A stretch of 64,000 nt of DNA from Typha latifolia (lineage: Eukaryota > Streptophyta > Magnoliopsida > Poales > Typhaceae): positions 10,332,808 through 10,396,807 of the forward strand of contig CM034110.1 in assembly GCA_019914945.1 (NCBI GenBank), written 5' to 3'. Below, piece after piece: positions 28,726-41,659 of this stretch. A program made the position numbers and the translations under genes. Below the pieces are notes generated by a model. That model saw nothing but the letters and a program-made list of their open reading frames with translations, was not told where the DNA came from and did no database searches. Each line of letters starts with the position of its first letter. Position 1 is the first letter of the stretch.

Positions 28726-31278
28726 TTATCCTCTCTTCACCAGAACCACCATGATCACTGCTATAGCCAACCCTATGAAGGATGTCCCGAGGGCAACATC
28801 TACGTAGGAATTAGATGTGCTACTGTCTGATTTTGAGTTAGTGCTGTGAGCCTCTCCCGAGGTACCAAAAAAATCTTGAAGGAAGCTGGATAGATTGCCT
28901 ACCATCTCCATCACTTTCTTCTGGATGTTATCAACAAAGTTCTTAAAACTTGAGCTTCTGAATGTGTCTGCAGAAGGATCATCAGAGTTCTCCGCAGATC
29001 CCTCTGAGAGTGCACTCTCGGAGACAGATTCAATTAAAACTGCATCTGCTTTAGAAGGCAACCACAGCAAGGATACCAAAGATTAATCATTGATAAAATA
29101 ATCACCAGAAAAAGAAATGCCACTCGGAGTTTACTAGTTCTTACTCGACTGGTGGTTCCTGTAGAATTCTATAACCTTCTCATTTTGCATTACAGCATCC
29201 CAGACGTTCTTATCAGACGCAAGTGAAGCAACAACATTCTGCATAGAGGATAACTCTTATGTTCAGTGAGAAGGAACTCCAATTTCAGTATGAAGGATAT
29301 GCCCGTGTGAGGTAGGAAATCATGCATCGGTTCGCATATATGAAGCTTATGTCAATGCAACAGATAGTAAGATACAGATTCAGTAGAATCCATGAAACCT
29401 GAGCCTCAGAGCTTCCTTGAAGCAAGGAAAACGCCTGAACAACATGCCTAGGCATTACGGAAATGACTGATGCACTTTCAAGAGTGTTCTGGCCCTCGCC
29501 ATGCTTCCCGGGAACCTCATCAACAGGTTCAGAGAAGTATACCCTAAAAAGTGTCATCTTATCAGTAAATTAATATATAACACATACAAATGATAAAGCA
29601 GAAATTTCCCTTCAAGTTGATAATTCTACACCTAAAAATCCACAATCATCAACATGACAAAAAATTAGATAGTTTACTTGAGCATTGATTACACAAGTAA
29701 GATATACCATGTCCGTATGAGCCAAAGTTGCAAAACAAACAAGCGAACCATTAATAAGATATATTCTGTGGATATACTGACACTGTCATATATGTTAACA
29801 AGGAAAAGTCAAAGAAATTGCAGTCCTGAAATAAGACTTGGATATAAATTATCACATTCTTCAAGCAAAATCTTCGATGTAACTAAAATACGATAATGCA
29901 AAATATATTGTTGTTTAGGTATACATATATATAAGAACATATGCAAATTATATGTAAATTGCATACCTTGAAGGCTTTAACTAGAGTGTAACCGAGCCTA
30001 GCTCTGATCAAACTTGAATTGAAAATAATTTTCAGCCTAAATTTGTAATTACAAACTTGAATTAAAATTATTTCAATTCATGCCAATTTCAAACTAATTT
30101 TGAGCTCGAGCTAAGCCGGAGCCTAAAAGAGGCGATCAATAAGCAATTTCAAGCCTTAATCACCTCAAGCCAAATTTTGAGCCTAATCAAGGTTAAATTA
30201 AATTGAGCTTGATTGAGACTTGAAACAAGCTTAAAATAAGGCCTAATTCAAAAATATAAATTATATTCATGTATTTATAAAAGATATGATAGAATCAGAA
30301 TTTATATATATATATATTATAATTATTTCGAACCTACTTGATTGAGCCGGCTTGTGATCAAGCTCAGGCCTTATCGAGCCAGCTTGATTATTTTGTCAGC
30401 CCTACCTTTTTTAACACACAGTATCCTTATTTTCAATATTTATTTGTATCATCATATCTGTGTGGCCGTATCACAAAAATGTTTACATGCTCCGTAGCAT
30501 ATTTGTAACAACAAATTCTACTCGCAGACATGACTAACATTCAAAAATTGCAAAAAGTATTTTCGCTTCTTCCAAAATATCCACTTGTTAATCCACTGTT
30601 GAAAGCAAACGAATTAAGAAGTTGAACCTATCTGTGCCAGAACTTCCTATTGATTCAACCAGCAACCACTTCTTTTAACCAATTAAGAATTAGCAATTCG
30701 CTGGCCCTTAGATACCATTGAAAGGAGCATCCATTCTTGAGTAATCAAAGGATTACCAAAAAAATTATTGATCAAATAATTGGAAATTAATATATACCAA
30801 CCAAAACCACATCAAAATTTTCCATCACCTGGACAAACATATAAATAAATCTGAATGGAAATTAGGGGGCAAATTACTTGTCGAGGGCGTCTTTGAGATC
30901 GGAGGTCGCCTCCTTGGCCTCTTCTAGTGTAGGTACAGGTCCGAACACGAGTCTCGGAGCCGATGTCATCAAATCAAAGGATCCCTCCTCCTCTTCCTCC
31001 CATCCAGCGAACTCCCAGTCATCGACCTCCCACGACGGGCACTGCGATGCCGGAGGAACCACCGTCGCCTCGTTCCGGCTCTTCTTGCCGGATAGAAGCG
31101 AGATCGATGATCCTCCTCCTTCCACCGGCGCCGTCGTTGCGGCGGGTATGGTAGCTGTGGCCGGTCTGGAGGATCTCCGGCTGACTGCAGCCGCGGCGTT
31201 GCTTGCGAAGGCAACGCCGGAGCGGTAGCCGCCGATCGAGGCGGCCTTCGCCACGGTTCTCATGGCTCCTCCTCCCAT
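28726..31278 (-). CDS. Uncharacterised plant protein with one C-terminal membrane segment
   Basis: Four exons, 30878-31278, 29399-29543, 29145-29238 and 28726-29048, join in frame to 320 residues. Residues 1-60 are Ala/Arg/Ser-rich with few acids and could be an organelle-targeting or disordered region. The middle has WEVDDWEFAGWEEEEEGSFD, then VFGPVPTLEEAKEATSDLKD, VYFSEPVDEVPGKHGEGQNT and SDKNVWDAVMQNEKVIEFYR. A Ser/Asp-rich linker follows and the protein ends with one hydrophobic helix, DVALGTSFIGLAIAVIMVVL, before VKRG, a tail-anchor topology. I recognise no catalytic motif and do not assign a function. Intron 1 (about 1.33 kb) contains a decayed hAT-like element. The ATG at 31278 starts the GC-rich first exon; a second in-frame ATG is at 31263. 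Confidence 0.82.
29982..30405. mobile_element. Decayed hAT-like non-autonomous element
   Basis: Left end TAGAGTGTAACCGAGCC resembles the left end of the intact element at 37133 (TAGGGGTGTAAACGAGCC) and the right end GTCAGCCCTA is close to its complement. The interior is filled with inverted GAGCTTGA/TCAAGCT-like motifs. Flanks GCTTTAAC and CCTTTTTTAAC are only loosely alike, so the target duplication has decayed. It lies in intron 1 of the gene at 28726-31278. Confidence 0.5.
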
Positions 31279-33727
31279 CTCTCCCCTCTCTACCTCTCGC
31301 GAAGCTTATCCTAAGAACCAGAGATAGGAATAAAGGACAAGGTCTTCTCGAGAGAAGCGAGATTGGGAAGCTACGTGGATTCTTATTGATAAGGGACCAG
31401 AAATTAGACCAAAGGAGTTGACCATTGGTTTTAGTTCGTTGGAGCATGTGGTTTTTGTTTTATGGGTCAAATTTGAGGTTTGAGTTGGGTCAGTAGTCAG
31501 CCAAGAAAAAGAAAAGAAAAATAAAACGGAATTTTATTTCTTAAGATTAAATTATATTTCTAATTTTGATATATTAAAATCCTCCAATTTGCACTTGGAT
31601 GTTTCAGGTAACACCGATTCTCAAAAATTTTAAATACGATTCATTAATAAATAATATTAAAATTCTAATATTTTATGAAATTGATATCAGTTATTCTCAA
31701 TAATTTATTTAAATAAAAATATGAATGAATATCTTAATGTCATAAACAGCATATCACTATATAATTGGCGGCCTCCAGATTGTTATTATTATAAAGTTAC
31801 AAAGAAAAGGGAGACGTTGGTTTCTAGCTTCCCAGCACCAGCCCTAGCTCTGCTAGGGTTTGGCGTAGGATCTCCTCTTTCTATCAAAGGATATCTTCTC
31901 TCTCGTCGACCATTAGTGAAGCTTTCCTCACTCCCTTCTCTTAGCTGATGGGCTAGGGGAGGGGAGAACCTACTTCTCTCTTTTTCCATTACTTTCTCTT
32001 ATTTTTCACCCTTTTCCCTTTCTCTCTTCTCCCCCCCTCTCTTTCCCTCTTTTCTCCGAGCTCTTTTCCTCTCACCATCATGCCGAAGCCGCTACTCACC
32101 GCAACCATTGCTGCCACTCTTATTCGGCGTTCTCTATCTCCAAAGACCCACTCGCCACTACCGCCCCTCTCTATCACCTTTGCTCTCCTTCTCCTCCTAT
32201 CCCTTGACGAACTCGAGCTTTGCCACTACCCCTTCTTCGGATCTGAGCCTACTACGTTCCAAGCCCTTGCTACCTCCCTTGTCATGTTAGGATCTGACCA
32301 AAACCCCCTCGTCATTGCTGCTCTCCATCGTCACCTCTTTACCATCGCCACCACCCAAGCTTAGTCGCCATATTGCCATCGGTTCTCTGCCAGATCTATT
32401 GCTATTGTAGTAGCTCTACAGCCACAAACCCTCTCTAACTCAGTGGTGCTCTTAGCTGACAGGACCCACAACCATGCCGATTGGTGAGGCCCTCTAGATG
32501 GGCAAGGGCTCAGGACCCATTCATAGATGTTGTTCGTGCACGCGAGCACCTGGGTTTGTTTGGACAAAAATGTTGTACTTTTTGGCAGTCCTTGGTTGTT
32601 TGATTTTATTTTACTTTATAGCTGTATTAGGGTGCAATAAGTTTTATATAATTTGTGTTCCAGGTGGGAGATCTTCAATCCTCATACCTTTGAGTATTTT
32701 CAGTACTATGTCATGGGTTGCTGGACTGATGAAACCTATAGTTAGTAGGCTGATAATGCCGAACTCGATGCTCTTTGCTCCTAGATTTTTTTTGGGCTAT
32801 TCTTTATCTTATTATTGTGTTGTGCTATCAGGCTTGATCCTCTAGATTAATTTGTAGGTTTGTTTATTGCATGTCAAGTGTGAGGCTTATATTAAAGAGT
32901 CGTCGTTTTATCTCCCCTATAAACTACCTGTCTACAAGCTTTCCCTTAGAAAAAAAGAAAGAAAAAGAAATAAAGAAAATGAAGCTTCCTAAATGCATTC
33001 TCCCATCTCGACTTCAGGAAAGTTGTGATTCTGAATCTGTTTTTCGTTGCCAAGGACCAAATTAAGCTTGCAACACACATCCTTAATGATGTGCCAGAGC
33101 TTATGACTATAGATCCAATTAACTTAGGAGAAATTGAGGACAAACATCCATGTAGCATCTATGATGATGAATTTGATAAACGTAAGCTTGCATTGAAAAT
33201 CTTGTTTATGAAGAATGTCTGGACTGTGATGTCGACAGCGACTTCACCGACCAACATTGCATTGACAGTTAGAGCAGCAAAATAGTAAACCGGTTTTCTG
33301 GATGATCAAAAAACGTTGTGCAACTCCTTTAAACAAAACACTAGCTTTGAAGTTCAATCTGATCCTGACCCAATAGTCAGCAGTAGCAAAGAGGGGATTT
33401 GGAAGAAAGAATAGGGGTGAACTGGGAAAGACATACAAAATGAATCCAAACGATAGAAGAGAAGCAATTTGTTTGCTCACTATATATATAATAAGAGAAG
33501 AAGACTAATAGAAGATGTACGGAAAAATATGTATTGCAAATCATAGTGCTGGATTTTGCTCAATCTCGTAACCACCGAGAATCTAATTTTGAAGCATCAG
33601 AGAGATGTCGATTTGAAAGCCATTATAACAACAGTACATGACAAAGATTAATGGATACAATAATCAAAGAGAAGCTAACAATGTTTCTGAAAGTGCATCA
33701 GATTGCAAACATGTTCTAGTTTGATGA
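31279..33727. other. Region of unexplained, gene-poor DNA
   Basis: After the promoter of the neighbouring gene (to about 31700) comes a stretch (31790-32990) of pyrimidine-rich then GC-moderate sequence with several open but domain-free frames, ending in an A-rich run at 32947-32980 (AAAAAAAGAAAGAAAAAG). This could be a degraded retroelement insertion, but no reverse transcriptase motif is visible. The frame 33025-33285 (+) has an exon-like composition (including HILNDVPELMTIDPINLGEI) but no recognised family. Confidence 0.35.
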
Positions 33728-36516
33728 TCAAGATGAACCCTTGAGCTTCTTGGCAATCCCAGCAAAATACTTTCCCTGATGGAAGGCTTGCCCCAGTTCA
33801 AGCTCAGAAGGAAGTCTAGATCCATCCCCAGCATATGTGCCCGCCCCATAAGGGGAGCCACCCTTCACCTTTTCCATCTCAAACATTCCAGCACCAAATG
33901 TGTAGCCTACTGGCACAAAAATCATCCCATGGTGGACAAGTTGAGTTATGGCTGTCAAACTGCGAGACAAAATATATTGTTAATGAAACTTATTAAACTT
34001 GGTATAAGAATGTCATATGGTTTTCATACAAATTTAAGAAATATTTTGTTCGCAATGTCCTTTAGTAAATCTTAAATCGAAGAAGCCTAGTCTCTTTTAT
34101 GCCTTGGCTATGCATAAACAGTAGCTTGGGTTTTCAAAATGTTGGTGAGTTATTAAATATTAACCTATATAACTTATTACTATCAAATGGCAATTGTTAT
34201 TGGCTATTTCCAACTAATAATACAAGCAAACAAAACCACTATTATGTTGACTACATTTTATAATTAGCATTCTGGTCGCCAATCATATTTCGAGGAATAA
34301 GTTGGTATTTGCAATTGGCAGATGCTTTTGAGATCAGGAAATTACTCCACTTCAGAAAAACCAAGATTAAGAATTAAGATGCTGACTTAAGCAATAAAAG
34401 CAAGAAGACTACAAGAGCACTTACGGAGTGGTTTCTTGACCACCGCCCTGGGATCCAGTGCTATAGAAGATCCCAGCAGGTTTGCCTGCAAGCTGCTGTG
34501 TTCTCCAGAGTCCACCAGTTGCATCTATGAATGCTTTGAATTGTGCAGCCATCATTCCAAATCTAGTTGGAAACCCAAAGATGATGCCATCAGCATCAGC
34601 AAGCTCATCCGGAGAGATGATTGGCACATCACTCTTCGGAGGTGCACCCATTTTCCCAAGGACTTCTTCAGGGAGAGTCTCTGGGACCTGTTCAATCAAA
34701 ATTGAAAGCATGACCAAATTGATGAGAAGAACAGGAAGTGGACTATATTACTGTTTCCTAAGTAGCCTACGTTTTGCATCAATATGTTGGCAATATCTAG
34801 TAATCTCAGAGCAACCAGATCTCTCCTTTAGAGAAATTGCCTCATATGTGGTGTTCCTAAACAAAAATAGCAGGGCAGTCATACATTTGGACATAAGCAC
34901 TACCTTTGCCAGTAAAGCCAGGATGTGATATGTTTATAACATAGTTTAGATAATCAGAGTGGAATAATATCTCAATACAACATAACTGAATAACTAATCG
35001 ATGTGTAGCAGAAAATTTAAATATATACGAGTCATAAGTTCTGTTGTGAACATGGTTGTCAGTGCTTAATCCAACATATTTAATTTGAATCGAAATTACC
35101 TGCCAGAGTTTAGCTTCAACACCTTCTACAGACGAAGCACCATTCTTTATTTCTTCTGCTAGCTTCTCAACATGCCCGTACATAGAATAGTACCTGCATG
35201 ACTCATAAAATTTATTTTACATTGATGAGGTTTAGAAGAACAGCAAATGATACAGAGTGTCATCAAATATTCTAACTGGAACATCTAGAAGCAGCAAGAC
35301 AGTATTATTTTGTGCATTAGCAGTTCACCAGATGAATTATGATAAAAAGAAAATGTAGGTGACATAACCATAGCAGAAAATCGAGTTGCAACTTTAAAAA
35401 AGTTTATTTGGTGATTGACAGGGAAACATAACAACTTAAACATTACTCATCACTCTGATATATATATATATTACTTGCACAAAGTCTAGTAGTAGAAAGA
35501 AAAAAAATTGAATTGGTCAACCAGACAGTACTGAACTTAATCAAAAAGTAAAGGTGAGCCAGGCCAAGAGGCAACTAATGATGAAACTTCTGCAAAATGA
35601 ATGTCTTTGGTTTGGCTCATGATATGAGATGAAAATAGAAGAAAATCAAGAAAAGAATTTGTGTAAACATACATTGCCATCTTAATTTGATAATTGGCAT
35701 TGGATGCTTAGTTGTTGTTGCTGTTGCTGCTGCTGCTGCAACTTGATACACATATGCTAATCAAGACCAAAATAACATGGTTCAGAAACAAGAACTACGA
35801 CTCAAATTGAAAAGAAGAAGCACACAATGTGTTCGAATAAGAATAGGCTGACGATTGTCTAGTAAGCCTACTAATTTGGTGCCACCGTTCTAAATAGATA
35901 TTAGACAAAAAATAATATCAATATCTAGGTCAACATAAGGCATAAGCTATTTGAGCAAGGATTTCGAGTAAGATATTAATAAACTACCATCATTTGTAGA
36001 TGGGCAGCCACCATAAACATTGAGCCACAAATGAGACAAGCAGTACAAATAAAAGGGAAAAGCTTTCCATCTCTTTCTTTCTGCGCACATACTTCGGCAA
36101 AATACCACCGTTTAAATGGGCCAAAAGTTGATGGACCTAAACCATTAGAAAGCTATTAACGTGATAATTTACGCAGGGAAACATGAAGGACAACAACACT
36201 CCACAATTACAAGACGATGGAACAGAATGATTCAAGTAAGAAGCCCATCCGGACAACCAGATCGACCAATCGAATCAGAATACAGCAATCACACAACAAT
36301 TAGAAAACGAAATGAAATGCCTCAAACAACAATTGATCTAGTAACCCCATAAATAAATATTCACCAATATTCCCACGAACGAGCAGTGATCAATCTCAAT
36401 TTCATCGATTCTCTTCAAGAAAATGTCCAACAAAAAAAAAACAGAAACAAAGGAAGAATAAGATAAGGGGTTACGAGATTGAGCAATGCTTACACTATAT
36501 AAATCTTCGTCACCAT
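33728..36516 (-). CDS. FQR1: NAD(P)H:quinone oxidoreductase, FQR1/WrbA type
   Basis: Four exons, 36494-36516, 35100-35193, 34425-34687 and 33728-33959, give 203 residues, the normal FQR1 length. The first coding exon is only 23 bases (MVTKIYIV) and is joined across a 1.3-kb intron to [15 protein letters not shown], the FMN phosphate loop of the flavodoxin fold. Other family motifs: [32 protein letters not shown] and [18 protein letters not shown]. It carries out two-electron reduction of quinones with NAD(P)H and bound FMN, avoiding semiquinone radicals; Arabidopsis FQR1 is auxin-induced. It is soluble or plasma-membrane associated. A GA-rich leader precedes the start (36540-36582). Confidence 0.94.
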
Positions 36517-37132
36517 TATTGGAGTCTTCGGATCTTTCAGACTAGAGACAGAGAGAGAGGGGGAGGAGAGAGAGGGGGAGATCTTTAATCTTCGTTTGGG
36601 TTTTTGGGCTGTTGGGGTATGTATATTTATAGAGATTGCGAGTGCCAGCGAGGCTGACCTCGAAATTGGTGAACTCTTTCAATTTCATTGTATCAAATTA
36701 TTTATATATATATATATTTGAGGCCCTAAAATGAATGAAGAGCGATATTTTTCTTCGCTTTTTTAAAATCCAAAAGTAGTAAAACAGCGTGACCGGCTTA
36801 TGACCGTGACAGTTGATGTCATGGCTATCATCATATCACCACCCAATGACCCAAAGGAAAGAAACTCAAGGAAGAAGCTGGACGGCTTTTGATGACACCT
36901 GATCCTTTCAAGATTCGGGATTGATGATTGATATTGGTTCACGTTCACGTGAATTATATTATTATCTTCCAGCATCTCATTCCCATTCCCCCCCTATTCC
37001 GCAGAATGAGTCAAAGAGAGAGGGAGAGAGACAGACAGAGAGAGTCTGACGTGATAATGGTAATGGTAAGGGCATATCAACTCTTGTACATTTATAAATT
37101 TGAGTGGCGTCTAACATTGTAATATAATTGAC
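36517..37132. other. FQR1 promoter region
   Basis: GA-rich leader, TATATTTATAG motif near 36625, a (TA)n run near 36700, and GA-rich DNA near 37015-37043. No coding exon seen. The last eight bases (37125-37132, TAATTGAC) are the left target duplication of the hAT element. Confidence 0.5.
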
Positions 37133-37926
37133 TAGGGGTGTAAACGAGCCGAGCCTGAGCGAGCCGGCTATGGCTCAAGCTCGGCTCAGCTTAACTCGAT
37201 CCGAGCTCGAGCTGGGCTAGACCGAGCTCGAGCTGAGCCCGAGCCTATTATCAAGCCCTCGTTTCTCCTCTCTCTCTCTCTCTCTCGCTTCTCACCACTC
37301 AGGTTACTACCCAACTCACGGCCAGCAATGGTAGAGCAGAAGAACCGATGGACGTGGGAGTTGCAGGGTTCGAACCGAGAAGGCCGTTCGAGCACGAGGA
37401 GTTTCGCACTCGTCTCCGCCATTAGGAGATTCCACGGGCAACAGCTTCCCGCCGCTGTCGCCCATTCCGCTCTCCGAGACCTCAGCTTCCTCGACCCCGT
37501 GACGCCAGAGATCAAGACGTTGGACGATGGAGGAGGAGGAGGGGGGTCGACAGTGGAGAAGGAGGAGAAGGGTCGACTGTGGAGAAGGAGGAGGGTCGAC
37601 CATGAGAAAGGAGGAGGCGGAGGGTCGACCATAGGAAAGGAGGAGGAGAAGGGTCGACGTTGACGTGGGAAAGGAGGAAAGCCGACGGTGGGGAAGAAGA
37701 AGAATTAGTTTTGGTGGCTTTGAGAATTTGAGATCTGAGCAGTGGGATTTGTTGAGATTTGAGAATTTTTAAGATTTAGGATTTGATGAGTTTATATATC
37801 GAGCCTATCGAGCCGATTTCAGTGGCTCGAGCTCGGCTCAGCTTTAATCGAGCCGAGCCGGACTCGAGCTTCAGCTGAGCCGAGCTCGAGCCAAGCCCGA
37901 GCCACTCGTCATGCTTGACACCCCTA
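37133..37926. mobile_element. Non-autonomous hAT transposon with gene-like cargo
   Basis: A 794-base element bounded by terminal inverted repeats TAGGGGTGT and ACACCCCTA and flanked by a perfect 8-base target duplication TAATTGAC (37125-37132 and 37927-37934). Eight-base duplications and TAGGG-type ends are hAT hallmarks. Both subterminal regions (about 37143-37250 and 37795-37905) are packed with GAGCTCGAGC, GGCTCGAG and GAGCCGAG motifs in both orientations, as expected for transposase-binding repeats. The centre (37260-37720) is GC-rich and gene-like: a (CT)n tract, then a frame from 37328 with MVEQKNRWTWELQGSNREGR. No transposase is encoded, so movement would need one in trans. Confidence 0.85.
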
Positions 37927-37934
37927 TAATTGAC

Positions 37935-40900
37935 CACGTTCATCAGAGAAGCACCAATCTTAGCGCGCGACTGCATCGATTCTAACGGTCCGAGATCTGA
38001 AATAAAGTGTATTTTAATTCAAAAGAGTCGTATGGGATGGGATGGCCACATACACACTCTCTCTCTCTCACTCTCTTTCTGTACGTAAAAAAGCCCACTA
38101 CGTAAACGCCAGCGTAGCATGACGAAGGATTACATCGAGCTTTTTCTTTTCTTTTCTTTTCCTTTTTTTTTCTTGAGTATCAGCAAAAAGAGTAAGAATC
38201 AGAGGATGTATTGTTTCTGCAAAAATAATAGCAAGAATATTACAATACAGAGAGCAATATAACCCAAATCAAAGAAAGAGTTTGCTTAAAGTTCCTGGCT
38301 TATATTTGATTTTCCTTTCTGATCTCAGTATATCAATAAATTCACAGTTTACATAAAATTGTCTTTCAGATGATAATTTGCCATCTTCCAAATTGAAAGA
38401 TAAATCATTTACATTCTAATAAAAAGAAAAGTTTAGGAGATTAAAATGCTAACGCCATCCAAGCTGGAAAAGAAAAACATATTTCTTTCAACATATTCAT
38501 GTATGAGTCGCCAAGAATTCATCCAGAAAAATGTTGTTCTTTAATAAATTAGCGATATCACCTGGATTAAATGGTGAACCCATGCCTGCTTATTTACACA
38601 AAACAAGATCTTGTGGAATATACCTATACCTATACATTTTTATTATTCTAACCTAATATTAAGCTACGGTTTGATGCTGAGGCAGTAGATCTAAAGTTCA
38701 GCAGATGATATGCAACAATCATCAAGTAGCAATATTTAGGACAATGTTTTGATCATAATGGATATAGTAAATCAGAAAAATGAGCTTCTAGGAGATTCAG
38801 AGCCTTTCTTACTGAAACCTACAGGGCAACCTTACATCAAAGCAGACTTGTTTCCTGAAACATGAGTAGAAACGAATGCAGGTGGATGTTGTAAACGAAG
38901 ACAGTACATCAAATAGAGACTAACAAACAACAATAGCAGAGTATAAGTAACAAAGTACAAGTTCATAACAACGCCTGGTACTTCCTGAATCCATACGTGG
39001 ACAGCGAAGCGTTCATTTCTTTCCTTGCCATATCCATAAGCTTATCATTTTAAGGGACCAGAAAGAATGTAAGTATTGGCCCCCAAGTTGTTTTTTTGAT
39101 AGGCACCTTAGAAGGAAACCTTTTTTATATATAAAGTCATAGATAGGTTAGCTACTATGATTCTCAGAAGCATCCAAAAACTAAATGATAAAAAGCAGCA
39201 GTTAAGCAATCTCTTGATCTCTTCTATCAATTTGCAATTCAGCTCTTCCATTTCAAAACTTCTACAAAGGTCTAACTTCATACGAGCATGTAGCACCAAA
39301 AGTATATTACGCACAACCACAAATAGAAAATGGTAATACTGAATTATGTTGAATGAGCTAACTGGGCCAAGGATTTATGACATATCAGGCTTAATCAATA
39401 AAAAGAAGATAACAGGACCTAATCTGAATTCTGAAGTAAACCTAAAACATAGTAATTAATGTGCTACTATAGTTGTAAGAAAATTGCTGTTCATCTAAAA
39501 ATCCTGCCCTCAAGACAGTAACTGATGTTTCTGAATCAACCAAATATGCAAGGAAAGGAATGGAATCTTTCCGACTAACATAATTTAGGTTTCTATGAAT
39601 TATTGAACATTGAATTTTGAACACTCAAAACTAGTTTAAAATTTAATAAATAGACACTCGTCGACATGCATAGAAGCAGATCAGTCCTAAAATTTGAATG
39701 CCAGTTTAATTGAACTGGCATGTATTGAAGCACATCAGTGCTGAAGTGGAGTAGAAGAAGGCCTGTGAATTTAAGCAGGGCCAAGTTTTTTCTTGGCACT
39801 TTTCCATGGCTGAGATGGTGTTCAACTCATAACTAGAAGAACAGAAAGTTAGAACTGATCCCTGAAAAGAATAAAGCAAGGGTAGGTTTTCCATGGGTGG
39901 TTTTAAGCAAAAGACATGACCCTATATCAAAGGAGATTGACCTATTAAAACTCTCATCCCAGATCAGCCATATTCATCCTCTCCTTATACCCAACCATGA
40001 TTATAGATTAAATCTCGTAAAACCTTCCTGTTGTTATATCAGCGCTCATATTTCTGTCATAGTAGAGAAGATGAAGTTAAGCATCTCAGCGTGATCATTT
40101 AATGAGGGTGAACTAATCACTCTACCCAGGGAAGATTATTTTGAGAAATTACTTGCTTTGTGTAATGATCAGGAGTGCATTAAATTAAAGCAGGACTTTT
40201 CATAATTGGTCAAAACTGACTTAAAAACTTGTTTACTTCACAAGAATAACAGAAATTTGTCCCACGTAATTTATTGGGACATGTTTTTCGAATCAAATCT
40301 TAACCAATTGAAATGGCCACAACATACATGCCGCAAGATCTCAGACTGGTAACTACCTTCCTAAACGGGGTACAACAGAGAAAATCACAACGTCGGTACA
40401 TTACAAGACTGCGACAACCAACAAAAAGCTTCATCTGGTCTGTTCACTTGTATTTGTTAACATTGTTCACAGATGCTACAGTATCATAGTATAGGAAGAC
40501 AGTAAATGAGGCTTGCAGCAATAGCTGCCTGCCTCTCTGTGAAAAACATTCACAGGGTGCACCTGACAACCCAAGAACTACTAAGCAGATTCCTATACTC
40601 TTACCAATATCTTTTTCACCATATTATTTTCTATCATTCCTTTGAAACCTAAAAGGATATCTTTTGAAGATGCTTTCTAATGATTGGCTTTCTGTTTTCA
40701 ATTATATTAAATATTCTCAAACCAAAACTCAGTGCTCTCGCTGTCTTATATATGAACTTTTTTCTTGTCTTAAAATACTAATCAAAAGTTGCTTCAAACT
40801 GATGCATTTGCATCTTTTCTTTGTAATGACATAATGAAACTAAAAGCATCCGTTCAACTATTTTCCAAATTATTCTATTTCTCAACATAAGGAAATAATA

Positions 40901-41659
40901 TCTAGTAATCCGTGACATATGTTTTTTTCAAGCACAACTTGTTGATCACGCACAATTTCTGTGTAAGAGTCTTTCCTTCACTCAATTCAGGCATACATTT
41001 TCAGATATTCTTTATCTAAACAATAATAATCTAATTCACTTATCAAGAACGAGCAAATAAGTCAGAAACCAGCTTTACCAACAGGTTTGTACAAACAAAG
41101 AGACATTAAATAACCAAGTTCACATGAAAACGGAAAACAAAGAATTGATCAAATTGTTTTACCTAAACATGAATAAAATGAAACAACAAATGAAATTCTG
41201 AAACTGATGATTCTTAAATGGAACGGAGAAATTCAGCGTTTGACACTAAGTGTGCATGTAAAATACAATTAATATTCAAGTTTAAGCCATTTCTAGAAAA
41301 AAGAAAATAATGTCCAACTAACTGAATGCATTAAAGTATAAATACTATCAATGCAAGGCATCAAAAGCACTTGAACTACATATCAGAAATATCATATGGG
41401 ACTTGATTTCAGTTTGAACAGTTACAGATCAGTTAACAAGTTTCATACTTTCCTATATGAACAGCACTACTTATTCCCATTTTACAGAACTAGCCGAAAA
41501 GTGCTTCCCAGAAAAGGGCAGAAAGAGAAATGATCTTTCTTTTTACAACAGTCGGGCAACTATAGCTGAAAGAGAGGAAGAAAAGAAACTTCACACAGCT
41601 CCACTCACCTGTATCAGCTGATTCGAAGCAAAATTTCAACGAAGCAAGCGAAATCCATC
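37935..41659. other. Long gene-poor stretch downstream of PUB8
   Basis: No coding gene recognised in 3.7 kb. The part next to 41659 belongs to the PUB8 3' untranslated region, and a strong donor (CAG/GTGAGT, exon end 41609) suggests that the 3' region is spliced, so some of this stretch may be a 3' UTR intron. Open frames here are short, AT-rich and without domains. Confidence 0.45.

Noticed and set aside
32080..32364. 94-codon frame of hydrophobic character
   Set aside because: Pro/Leu/Ser-rich low complexity with no partner exons; likely non-coding.
37355..37380. GGGTTCGAACC resembling a tRNA B box
   Set aside because: No A box, acceptor stem or cloverleaf around it; it lies in the hAT cargo.
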